DNA from: Sphingomonadales bacterium UBA6171
GTDB lineage: Bacteria > Pseudomonadota > Alphaproteobacteria > Sphingomonadales > Sphingomonadaceae
Length of the DNA: 20,423 nt
NCBI GenBank assembly: GCA_002422985.1
Contig: DITZ01000065.1
Location: 5,587 to 26,009 of the forward strand
Direction of reading: 5' to 3'
Shown here: positions 7,587 through 14,589 of the stretch, in pieces
Layout of the letters: each line of letters opens with the position of its first letter
Numbering within the stretch: position 1 is the first letter of the stretch
Made by a program: the position numbers and the translations under genes
Notes under the pieces: model-generated
Databases searched by the model: none
What the model saw: only the letters and a program-made list of their open reading frames with translations
Told to the model about the DNA's origin: nothing

Positions 7587-8762
7587 TCATTCAGAAGCCA
7601 GACGGTCGAGTTCGTCTCTAATCTCCTGGCTGTGCTCGCCGAGCATTGGCGGTGGCGAATAGCCGCCGAGCGTCGATCCATGCCATTCACTGGGCACGCT
7701 AGTTTCGATAAATTCGCCAAGTTGGGGATGCTGTTCGGTTCGAAAGAAGCCGATGTCCTTCAGGTGCGGGTCATCGAGCAGCGTTTCCAGCGTGTGCATG
7801 GGAAAGACCGGGATATCGGCCTCGCTCAGGAGGGCCTGCCACTCCTTTGTGGTCTTCTTCACCAATTCAGACTTGACCAGGGCATTCAGATCATTGGCAT
7901 ATTGTGTCCTGATCTGAAGAGAAGACAAGCGGTGGTCGGTTTCCCACATTGAGAACTTCCCGATAATGCGGAGAAACGCGCGCCAATGATGATCATGATA
8001 AATCGTGCAACAGACATACCCATCGCTTGTGCGAAAAGGCTGGCGCAAAGGCGACAGCAATCGGGGGTAACCAAAATCGCCTTGTGGGGGAGAAAATTTA
8101 TGTCCCCAAAGATGGTCGCCAAGAAGGAAGGGCACCATGGTTTCGAACATGGGAACTTCGACATGTTGTCCAACTCCCGTGCGTTCACGCGCATACAGCG
8201 CCGCGCAAATCACGCCGAAGGCATATTGTCCGACAGATCTGTCAACAATGTTGAGCGGCACATAGCGAGGTTCCGACAATGTGCTGGCGGCAAGCAGGCT
8301 GGGTAGCCCGACCGCCGCCTGTATCAGGTCGTCGAATGCGGGAGAGGGGCCGTAACGTCCTGCCTGAGAAAAGCCGACCATGCTGACGTAGATCAGCCTG
8401 GGGTTGATTCTCGAAAGGTCCTCCCATGTCAAACCAAGGCGCTTCATGCCGGCGGGACGAACATTGCAAGCAAAGACATCCGCGGTCTCGACCAGGCGAA
8501 GACAGACCTCGCGATCCGCCTCCACCTTCAAATCCAGAACAATGCTGCGCTTGTTCCGGTTCGCACCAAGGAACATCGCACCCATTTTGTCCTCGGCACC
8601 CGGGCCGAGCACGCGCGTTGTATCACCCCCGGGCGTTTCCACCTTGATCACATCGGCGCCCAGATCACCAAGAAGCTGTGTGGCAGATGGCCCCATCACA
8701 ACCGTGGTAAGATCCACCACGCGTACGCCGGCAAGCGGGCCGGTCCGTTGTTTTTCGTTCAT
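7587..8762 (-). CDS. CaiB/BaiF family (class III) CoA-transferase
   Basis: This enzyme is expected to move CoA between an acyl-CoA and a free carboxylic acid through an aspartyl-CoA intermediate. The ATG at 8762 follows GAGG in agaggattgca and gives 391 residues, a normal length. The start LAGVRVVDLTTVVMGPSATQ (10-29) and LLGDLGADVIKVE (30-42) are the family's nucleotide-binding-like N-terminus. Asp174 in NIVDRSVGQYAFG matches the catalytic aspartate of formyl-CoA transferase and CaiB, and RERTGVGQHVEVPMFETM closes the large domain. The substrate cannot be read from the sequence. It is the last gene of the leftward operon; a 219-base stretch separates it from the lyase gene, and a small ORF overlaps its ATG. 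The in-frame extension to 8867 has no family similarity. Confidence 0.93.
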   Translation of the reverse strand: MNEKQRTGPLAGVRVVDLTTVVMGPSATQLLGDLGADVIKVETPGGDTTRVLGPGAEDKMGAMFLGANRNKRSIVLDLKVEADREVCLRLVETADVFACNVRPAGMKRLGLTWEDLSRINPRLIYVSMVGFSQAGRYGPSPAFDDLIQAAVGLPSLLAASTLSEPRYVPLNIVDRSVGQYAFGVICAALYARERTGVGQHVEVPMFETMVPFLLGDHLWGHKFSPPQGDFGYPRLLSPLRQPFRTSDGYVCCTIYHDHHWRAFLRIIGKFSMWETDHRLSSLQIRTQYANDLNALVKSELVKKTTKEWQALLSEADIPVFPMHTLETLLDDPHLKDIGFFRTEQHPQLGEFIETSVPSEWHGSTLGGYSPPPMLGEHSQEIRDELDRLASE

Positions 8763-8995
8763 TGCAATCCTCTTTTGAACCCGGCTCGTCGGCATGCATC
8801 CTGAAATCCCGACATTGATCGTCCCCCGATTTCCGCCGATGCCCCAGCCGGCTTTTTGGAGCTCCAAATAAGTGCCTGATGCGCGTCATGAAGCGCCGGA
8901 TATTTCCGCGGTCGTTCTGGCGTAAGCTGGTTGATGAGGCCGACGGGATCATAATGTGCCCGGTCGATGCTAATTGCCGCGCTAAACAGACACAT
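8759..8995 (-). CDS. Possible small hypothetical protein between the lyase and CoA-transferase genes
   Basis: This open frame of 78 residues begins MCLFSAAISIDRAHYDPVGL and fills most of the unusual gap inside the leftward operon. Its stop overlaps the ATG of the CaiB-type gene as ATGA, and its start overlaps the end of the lyase gene by 14 bases, which is the geometry of translationally coupled genes. An alternative ATG lies at 9013. I recognise no family, signal peptide or membrane segment, and third-position GC is only moderate with several rare-looking CGA and AGA codons near the end. It may equally be a fragment of a lost gene. Confidence 0.28.
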   Translation of the reverse strand: MCLFSAAISIDRAHYDPVGLINQLTPERPRKYPALHDAHQALIWSSKKPAGASAEIGGRSMSGFQDACRRAGFKRGLQ

Positions 8996-9917
8996 GGCGA
9001 ATGCGCCCTGCATTCATGGTCTTGCCCGGAAGCGGGTGACCGACGATCTTCTCTGCCATATGTGCGCAATCGATGATCGCGTCCAGATCGATCCCGGTGG
9101 CAATGCCCATTTCCTCGCACATCAGCACCAGATCTTCTGTGCAGATGTTTCCGGATGCGCCCTTCATGCCGGCAAACGGACAACCGCCCAGCCCGCCGAT
9201 TGAAGCGTCGAAACGGCGAACGCCCAGCTCAAGCGCGGCGGCCACATTTGCCAACCCCATCCCGCGGGTGTCGTGCAGATGCAGCGCAAACTCCAGTTGT
9301 GCCCATTTATTCATCACCTTGTCGAGAACCCGGCGGATCAGCAGCGGATTGGCAAAGCCTACCGTATCGGCAAGATAGATGAGCCCGGGGGAAGCCCCCG
9401 ACGCGGCACAAACGTCCAGCAGCTTCGCGATTGTTCCTTCACAGTCTCGCGGATCGGCATCACCGAATTCCGAGCCGAACGCGGTGAATATGTAAGCGGT
9501 GTCAACGACCAGCCCGGCTTCTTTATAACTTTCAATCAGGACTGTCTGATTCTGCAAATTCTGCTCAGCGGTCATATTGTTGTTGCGCTCGGCAAATTCA
9601 TTTGATGCATATGCAAAGACATATGGCGAAAGATGCAGCGGGGTCGATCGGGCTCGCTCAAATCCGGACTTGTTCAACCAACTGCCGGTAAAGCGGACAT
9701 TGTCCCTGTATGTAATTCCCTGCGCTAATTCTTCGGCATCCGCCATCTGCGGCACTTTTTTCTTATTAACGAATGACGCGCAATTAATGTCCGTCAATCC
9801 GGTTTTAGCCAACGCATTGATAAGCCGCAGCTTGTCGGAAGTGGGCAAGGGCGGCTCACCTTGAAAGCCCTCTCTGGGGCCTTCTTCAACAATATGTACG
9901 GATGCGGGAAGCGCCAT
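8982..9917 (-). CDS. HMG-CoA lyase-like protein (DRE-TIM metallolyase), altered active site
   Basis: The family cleaves 3-hydroxy-3-methylglutaryl-CoA to acetyl-CoA and acetoacetate using a divalent metal. This protein has 311 residues from ATG 9917 (a TTG lies just upstream). Matches include EEGPREGFQ (11-19), SFVNKKKVPQMADAEE (48-63), YLADTVG (181-187), ALHLHDTRGMGLANV (211-225), DASIGGLGGCPFAG (237-250) and GASGNICTEDLV (253-264). Relative to human HMGCL, Arg41 (here Arg15), Asp204 (Asp184), His233/235 (213/215), Cys266 (246) and Asn275 (257) are kept. However, metal ligand Asp42 is Glu16 and Glu72 is Asn45 (INCASF for IEATSF). It probably cleaves a related tertiary 3-hydroxyacyl-CoA instead of, or as well as, HMG-CoA. 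It follows the crotonase gene by 8 bases. Confidence 0.9.
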   Translation of the reverse strand: MALPASVHIVEEGPREGFQGEPPLPTSDKLRLINALAKTGLTDINCASFVNKKKVPQMADAEELAQGITYRDNVRFTGSWLNKSGFERARSTPLHLSPYVFAYASNEFAERNNNMTAEQNLQNQTVLIESYKEAGLVVDTAYIFTAFGSEFGDADPRDCEGTIAKLLDVCAASGASPGLIYLADTVGFANPLLIRRVLDKVMNKWAQLEFALHLHDTRGMGLANVAAALELGVRRFDASIGGLGGCPFAGMKGASGNICTEDLVLMCEEMGIATGIDLDAIIDCAHMAEKIVGHPLPGKTMNAGRIRHVSV

Positions 9918-9925
9918 CAATCACA

Positions 9926-10705
9926 TCACCGTCCACGAAACACCGGTGGGCGGCGCTCATTGAAGGCGCTCATGCCCTCTTCGGCGTCTTTTGTCAGACG
10001 CATCGTGCCGATCTGTCCCTCGGTATAGGCAATTGACTGCGCGAAGGTCATATCCTGAATGGCCGCGAGTGCGTGTTTCCCGCGCCGGTTTGCGGCAGGT
10101 GATTTACCGGTGATGCGGGCAACCAACCAATCGACTTTCTGATCGAGTTCCTCGCGCTCGACCACATAGTTGATCAGTCCAAGGCGGTAGGCCTCCATCG
10201 CCGAAATTGGTTCGCCAGTCAGGCAAAGCTCCATGAAAGCGCGACGGGGAAGCAGCCCTTGCAGCACGCTGGCCACCTGCATCGGAAACAATCCGATCTT
10301 TACCTCGGGCAGGCCAAAGGAAACGTCGGAAGCCGCCACCGTCATGTCGCACATGGCCATCAAGCCCATGCCACCGGCAAGACACGCGCCGTTTATGCGG
10401 GCGATCATCGGCACTTCGCAAGCAATGGCTTGCCTGAGCAGGCGCGAATATGGGGTGGTGTTCTTCGAAAAATCGAAATCAAACGTGCCGGAATTTGGTT
10501 TGAGGTCGCCACCTGCACAAAAGGCGGCCTCGCCCTCGCCGGTCAGGACGATGCAAAGCGCCTCGTCTTCCACAGCCTGGGCAAGCGCCGTGGAGATGCC
10601 TTGCAGGACAGCATCGTTTATGGCGTTCCGCACCGCAGGCCGCTGGATCGTCACCCAGTAGACGCCATCGGCAACCCGCACGCCAACTTCGGCCCCCTCT
10701 GCCAT
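9926..10705 (-). CDS. Enoyl-CoA hydratase/isomerase family protein (crotonase)
   Basis: This is a crotonase-fold protein expected to hydrate or isomerise an enoyl-CoA. I start it at ATG 10705 (259 residues) because AAGGGAAGGA lies at good spacing; the longer frame begins with a GTG at 10729 that has its only GGAG too close. The oxyanion-hole segments are AFCAGGDLK (61-69) and INGACLAGGMG (104-114). Of the two hydratase glutamates of rat crotonase, Glu164 is kept as Glu134 (FGLPEVKIG) but Glu144 is Gly114. That pattern is found in many crotonase members, including some methylglutaconyl-CoA hydratase-like ones, so true hydratase activity is plausible but not proven. First gene of the leftward operon and divergent from the acyl-CoA dehydrogenase, with which it probably acts in sequence. 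Confidence 0.9.
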   Translation of the reverse strand: MAEGAEVGVRVADGVYWVTIQRPAVRNAINDAVLQGISTALAQAVEDEALCIVLTGEGEAAFCAGGDLKPNSGTFDFDFSKNTTPYSRLLRQAIACEVPMIARINGACLAGGMGLMAMCDMTVAASDVSFGLPEVKIGLFPMQVASVLQGLLPRRAFMELCLTGEPISAMEAYRLGLINYVVEREELDQKVDWLVARITGKSPAANRRGKHALAAIQDMTFAQSIAYTEGQIGTMRLTKDAEEGMSAFNERRPPVFRGR

Positions 10706-10776
10706 CCCCGCATCCTTCCCTTGCGCCACTCCATGTTCCGTAAAACGATATGTTGGCGATTCGTTGACCTGATAAC

Positions 10777-10799
10777 GGTCTCATAGCTTCATCGAGACC
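10777..10799. promoter_or_regulatory. Inverted repeat GGTCTC-N11-GAGACC in the divergent promoter region (candidate operator)
   Basis: A perfect 6-bp inverted repeat (10777-10782 and 10794-10799, 11-base spacer) sits in the middle of the 178-base region between the crotonase and dehydrogenase genes. A further GACC half-site at 10766-10769 pairs with the GGTC at 10777-10780 at a 7-base spacing, so three similar half-sites are clustered. The position suits one regulator controlling both operons; the IclR-type gene at 15007 is the only regulator gene in the window. Confidence 0.4.
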
Positions 10800-10818
10800 A
10801 GCGTCAAGCCAAACTCTA

Positions 10819-10847
10819 TTGACAGGCACCGATATCCGAACCTTAAT
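10819..10847 (+). promoter_or_regulatory. Sigma70-like promoter for the rightward operon
   Basis: TTGACA (10819-10824) is a perfect -35 hexamer, with CTTAAT (10842-10847) 17 bases downstream as a fair -10. Transcription would begin about 30 bases before the dehydrogenase ATG. It lies 20 bases to the right of the GGTCTC/GAGACC repeat. Confidence 0.42.
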
Positions 10848-10883
10848 GCGAAACGTGACGAAATACGGAATAGGGAGGTGGCA

Positions 10884-12062
10884 ATGGAAGAGACTTCGCT
10901 TCAACAGGAGATACGGCGGTCAGTGGCGGAGATCACCGCGCGGTTCTCCGACGATTATTGGATGGAATGCGACCAGAAGCACCTGTTTCCATGGGATTTT
11001 TATAACGCATTTGCCGCCGCCGGATATCTTGGCCTCGTCATTCCCGAGGAATATGGCGGCTCGGGACTGGGCATCACTGAAGCGGGAATCGTCCTTCAGG
11101 AGGTTGCGACTTCAGGTGCGGGAATGAATGGTGCCAGTTCGGTTCACCTCAGTATTTTCGGGATCAATCCTGTCGTGAAACATGGCAGCGAAGAAATGAA
11201 ACGTAAGTATCTGCCCCAGATCATCAAGGGCGATTTGCACGTCTGCTTCGGAGTCACTGAGCCGGACGCAGGCACTGATACGACCAGAATCTCCACAAAA
11301 GCTGTGCGTGATGGAGATAATTATGTGATCAACGGCCGGAAGGTCTGGCTGACGAAGGCTGGCGACTGCCAGAAGGTTTTGCTTTTAACCAGAACCACGC
11401 CTCTGGCGGAATGCAAGAAGCGAACCGACGGCATGACTCTCTTCTTTGCGGATCTCGATCCGGAGCATGTCACAATCCGCCCGATCGCCAAGATGGGCCG
11501 TAATGCTGTCGCGTCGAACGAGGTTTTTTTCGATGATCTTAAAGTTCCGGCGACGGACATCGTGGGAGAAGAAGGACAGGGTTTCTACCATCTCCTCGAC
11601 GGCTTGAATCCCGAGCGTATACTCGTTTCCTACTCCAGCGTCGGTTTGGGGCGAGGCGCGCTGCGCAGGGCAGTCGCCTATGCAAAAGACAGGCGGGTTT
11701 TTGGCCGGCCCATCGGGATGAATCAGGGAATCCAACTCCCGCTGGCCGACTCATATACCCGGCTTTATGCTGCCGACCTCGCGGCCAGACGAGCGGCCTG
11801 GCTGTACGATAATGGTCAGCCGTGCGGCCCGGAATCGAACATGGCTAAATTCCTGGCTGGCGAAGCAGCGTTCCAGGCCGCCGACAGAGCAGTCCAGACC
11901 CATGGTGGCTTCGGTTACGCCTGCGAATATCATGTGGAGCGATTCTTCCGCGAATCGCGGTTGACGCGCATTGCGCCGATCTCGGAGAATCTGATCCTGG
12001 CCGGGATTGCCGAGCATATTCTCGGGCTTCCACGCTCCTACGGCCGTTCAGATGACAGATGA
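10884..12062 (+). CDS. Acyl-CoA dehydrogenase, with the catalytic base apparently at the isovaleryl-CoA dehydrogenase position
   Basis: This is an FAD enzyme that introduces the alpha,beta double bond into an acyl-CoA and passes electrons to electron-transfer flavoprotein. The ATG at 10884 follows GGGAGG by 5 bases and gives 392 residues, a normal length. CFGVTEPDAGTDTTR (121-135) is the FAD/substrate signature; GRPIGMNQGIQLPLAD (275-290) and QTHGGFGYACEYHVER (338-353) are the C-terminal domain. At the place of MCAD Glu376 (IYEG) this protein has IAPI, so the usual base is missing. Glu244 in LNPERILVSY matches Glu254 of isovaleryl-CoA dehydrogenase. That suggests a branched or bulky acyl substrate. 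The gene begins the rightward operon and overlaps the next gene by 11 bases. Confidence 0.94.
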   Translation: MEETSLQQEIRRSVAEITARFSDDYWMECDQKHLFPWDFYNAFAAAGYLGLVIPEEYGGSGLGITEAGIVLQEVATSGAGMNGASSVHLSIFGINPVVKHGSEEMKRKYLPQIIKGDLHVCFGVTEPDAGTDTTRISTKAVRDGDNYVINGRKVWLTKAGDCQKVLLLTRTTPLAECKKRTDGMTLFFADLDPEHVTIRPIAKMGRNAVASNEVFFDDLKVPATDIVGEEGQGFYHLLDGLNPERILVSYSSVGLGRGALRRAVAYAKDRRVFGRPIGMNQGIQLPLADSYTRLYAADLAARRAAWLYDNGQPCGPESNMAKFLAGEAAFQAADRAVQTHGGFGYACEYHVERFFRESRLTRIAPISENLILAGIAEHILGLPRSYGRSDDR

Positions 12063-13296
12063 GATTGATTTTCCTGCAATTCTCCGGCCTGGCGATACGA
12101 TTGCCATCGCCGGAGGATGCGGGGAGCCAACGACACTGGTAAGGCAATTGGTGGCGCAGGCGCCCGCCATTTTCAGCCGTATCGGGCGGATTCGTATTTT
12201 CTTGTTTCCCTCCTTTTCGCGCTTGATGACAGCGGAACTGGCCGAATATTTCGATTTCATCGGATATGGCGCAGCAGGCGACCTTGCCCTGTTGGCAAGA
12301 GCGGAGTGTCTCGAGATTATCCCGAGCCATTATTCTCAACTCGCATGGGCGATGACAAACACGATCCGTCCGGACATATTGCTGACTACGCTGAGCCGGC
12401 GAGCTGAAGATGGCAGGATGAACCTGGCGGCGAGCAAGGATCTTATTCCCACCATCTGGGCAGGGGCGCGGGTCGTGATCGCAGAGGTCAACGCCCGTGC
12501 ACCCTGGGTCGAGGGCGGCATACTGCCCCCTGAAATGAAGGCGAACTTCGAGATTGCGTGCGATACACCTCTCATCGCATTGCAGCCTGCAATAGCCGAT
12601 GAGCCGGCAAAGCGCATTGCCGGCCATGTCGCCGGTCTTGTTCCGGACGGAGCAACCCTTCAGTTCGGCGTGGGCGGGCTGATGGACACAATCTGCCAGG
12701 CGCTGACCAGTCACCGCGAGCTTGGAGTTCACAGCGGAATAATCGGGGACGCTGTCGTCGATCTCACCGAAGCCGGTGCGCTTACAAATTCAATGAAAGC
12801 TTTCCGGCGCGGTGTCACCGTGGCCGGTTCGCTGATGGGAAGCCGACGATTGCTCGACTGGGCACATCGGAACCCGCTTTTGGAACTCAGTTCGGTGGAT
12901 GTCACGCACAACCTCGACCTGCTTAAGAGCCTCCCACGCCTGACTGCAATCAATTCCGCCGTGGAAATTGATCTCACCGGTCAGGTCAATGCCGAAGTCG
13001 CCGGCGGCGTCTATGTTGGTGCAGTGGGCGGGCAGGTCGATTTCATCCGCGCCGCCGCCCTTGCGCAGGAGGGTCTTTCGATTCTGGCCTTTCCCTCTAC
13101 TGCTCGTGGGCGGCAGGTCAGCCGCATCGTCGCGAAATTATCTGGTCCGGTTACCACAGCACGCAGCGACGTCGACTGCGTCGTGACGGAGCATGGCGTG
13201 GCCCGATTGAAGGGCTTGTCGCTCCGGCAACGACGCGAAGCCTTACTGGCGATCGCAGACCCACAGCACCAACCCTGTCTGGAGACCGCCCAGTGA
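12052..13296 (+). CDS. Class I CoA-transferase/acetyl-CoA hydrolase family protein lacking the catalytic glutamate
   Basis: The protein (414 residues) belongs to the acetyl-CoA hydrolase/4-hydroxybutyrate CoA-transferase family. I use ATG 12052, which overlaps the dehydrogenase by 11 bases; a TTG further upstream is possible, and no strong ribosome site is visible. The N-terminal domain (LRPGDTIAIAGGCGEPTTLV) and the C-terminal domain (TGQVNAEVAGGVYVGAVGGQ, then PSTARGR and VVTEHGVARLKG) are both intact. In active transferases of this family the motif LGxH(S/T)EMxxDG carries the nucleophilic glutamate that forms the glutamyl-CoA intermediate. Here it reads LGVHSGIIGDA, with Gly229 at that position. 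It may be a hydrolase, use another mechanism, or be a binding protein. Followed by the racemase with a 4-base GTGA overlap. Confidence 0.88.
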   Translation: MTDEIDFPAILRPGDTIAIAGGCGEPTTLVRQLVAQAPAIFSRIGRIRIFLFPSFSRLMTAELAEYFDFIGYGAAGDLALLARAECLEIIPSHYSQLAWAMTNTIRPDILLTTLSRRAEDGRMNLAASKDLIPTIWAGARVVIAEVNARAPWVEGGILPPEMKANFEIACDTPLIALQPAIADEPAKRIAGHVAGLVPDGATLQFGVGGLMDTICQALTSHRELGVHSGIIGDAVVDLTEAGALTNSMKAFRRGVTVAGSLMGSRRLLDWAHRNPLLELSSVDVTHNLDLLKSLPRLTAINSAVEIDLTGQVNAEVAGGVYVGAVGGQVDFIRAAALAQEGLSILAFPSTARGRQVSRIVAKLSGPVTTARSDVDCVVTEHGVARLKGLSLRQRREALLAIADPQHQPCLETAQ

Positions 13297-14417
13297 AAAA
13301 CAAGGCACCACTTGCGGGCGTACGAATCGTCGAGTTCGCCGGCCTGGGTCCCGGCCCGCTCGCCGCGACCCTTCTTGCCGAACTGGGCGCGACCGTCGTC
13401 CGCATCGAACGGAAGCCCGCGCCCTCCCAAAGCGAAGATCAGCTTCGTCACGATACCGAAAGACGCAGTCGGCCGGGAATCTCTTTAGATCTGAAAACGC
13501 CAGCCGGCCGGGATCTTGCGCTGGAATTCATCTCCAGGGCGGACGCCTTGATCGAAGGATTTCGTCCGGGCGTGATGGAGCGGCTCCAACTGGGTCCGGC
13601 CGAATGTCTCGGGCGCAACCCACGCCTCGTCTATGGGCGCATGACTGGCTGGGGTCAGACCGGACCGCGTGCGCACACAGCCGGCCATGATCTCAACTAT
13701 ATCAGTTTGACGGGAGCCCTGGCTGCAATCGGTCGCAATGGCCAGCCCTCCACTCCCCCCCTCAATCTCGTTGGAGATTATGGTGGAGGCGCCCTCTACC
13801 TCGTCATGGGAATTCTTGCAGCCTTGTTAGAGGCACGACAGGCCGGGATTGGGCAGACAATTGACGTTGCAATGGTAGATGGCGCCGCGTCCCTGATGAT
13901 GAAATTCTATGGTCTTCGCGCGGCCGGCCGCGAAAATGGGCCGCATGGCACAAATCTTCTGGATTCCGGGGCGCATTTCTACGACGTTTACCGGTGCGCC
14001 GACGATGGATGGATGGCAGTCGCTGCCATCGAACCGCAGTTTTACAAGGAGTTGCTGGCACGACTGGGGCTAGATGATGCTGAGGCGAAATTGCAATGGA
14101 ACCGGGAACAGTGGCCGTTAATGAAACTGAAGTTCGCGCGGATATTTGCCACACAGACCCGTCGCCATTGGGAGGGCGTCTTTCACGGCAGCGATTGTTG
14201 CGTGACACCCGTACTGACTGTGGAGGAAGCCGCCCACGATGAACATTTGTTGGCACGCAAAACTATTGTGACTATTCAAGGCGTGAGCCAGCCAGCACCA
14301 GCCCCGAGATTTTCAAGAACGCCGCTAGACCCTCCAGTGCCGCCGCAACCTATTGATTGCCGGTTGAACGAGGTTCTGGCTGATTGGGGCATTCCATCCC
14401 AAAGCACGTTACGCTAG
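13293..14417 (+). CDS. Alpha-methylacyl-CoA racemase (CaiB/BaiF fold)
   Basis: This enzyme interconverts the R and S forms of 2-methylacyl-CoA esters so that branched chains can enter beta-oxidation. It starts at GTG 13293, overlapping the upstream stop as GTGA with GGAG 8 bases before it, and has 374 residues. The racemase signature is clear: His132 in AGHDLNYISLTGALAAIG, Asp162 in LNLVGDYGGGALYL and Glu247 in AAIEPQFYKELL. These match His126, Asp156 and Glu241 of the Mycobacterium tuberculosis racemase MCR with a constant offset of six. All catalytic residues are therefore present, which separates it from the class III CoA-transferase encoded at 7587-8762. It is the last gene of the rightward operon; its substrate should carry a 2-methyl branch. 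Confidence 0.94.
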   Translation: MKNKAPLAGVRIVEFAGLGPGPLAATLLAELGATVVRIERKPAPSQSEDQLRHDTERRSRPGISLDLKTPAGRDLALEFISRADALIEGFRPGVMERLQLGPAECLGRNPRLVYGRMTGWGQTGPRAHTAGHDLNYISLTGALAAIGRNGQPSTPPLNLVGDYGGGALYLVMGILAALLEARQAGIGQTIDVAMVDGAASLMMKFYGLRAAGRENGPHGTNLLDSGAHFYDVYRCADDGWMAVAAIEPQFYKELLARLGLDDAEAKLQWNREQWPLMKLKFARIFATQTRRHWEGVFHGSDCCVTPVLTVEEAAHDEHLLARKTIVTIQGVSQPAPAPRFSRTPLDPPVPPQPIDCRLNEVLADWGIPSQSTLR

Positions 14418-14589
14418 GCAGCGGGCTATGGCGCACAAGGAAAGAGCTAACAATAGCTGTCATCATTCAGAGCCCTTCCGGGAAGTGGGTTGAATGGCTG
14501 AAGTTTTCGTGATTCCAGTGGTTGCGTGACCTTATGCGGAGCCCCTAACGATGTGGACTCCAGCCACCCGACGGCAAGCTGGCCGGATG

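Noticed and set aside
8982..9917. Calling this gene a plain HMG-CoA lyase of leucine degradation
   Set aside because: Two active-site positions differ from the characterised enzymes and no methylcrotonyl-CoA carboxylase genes are nearby, so the specific name is not justified.
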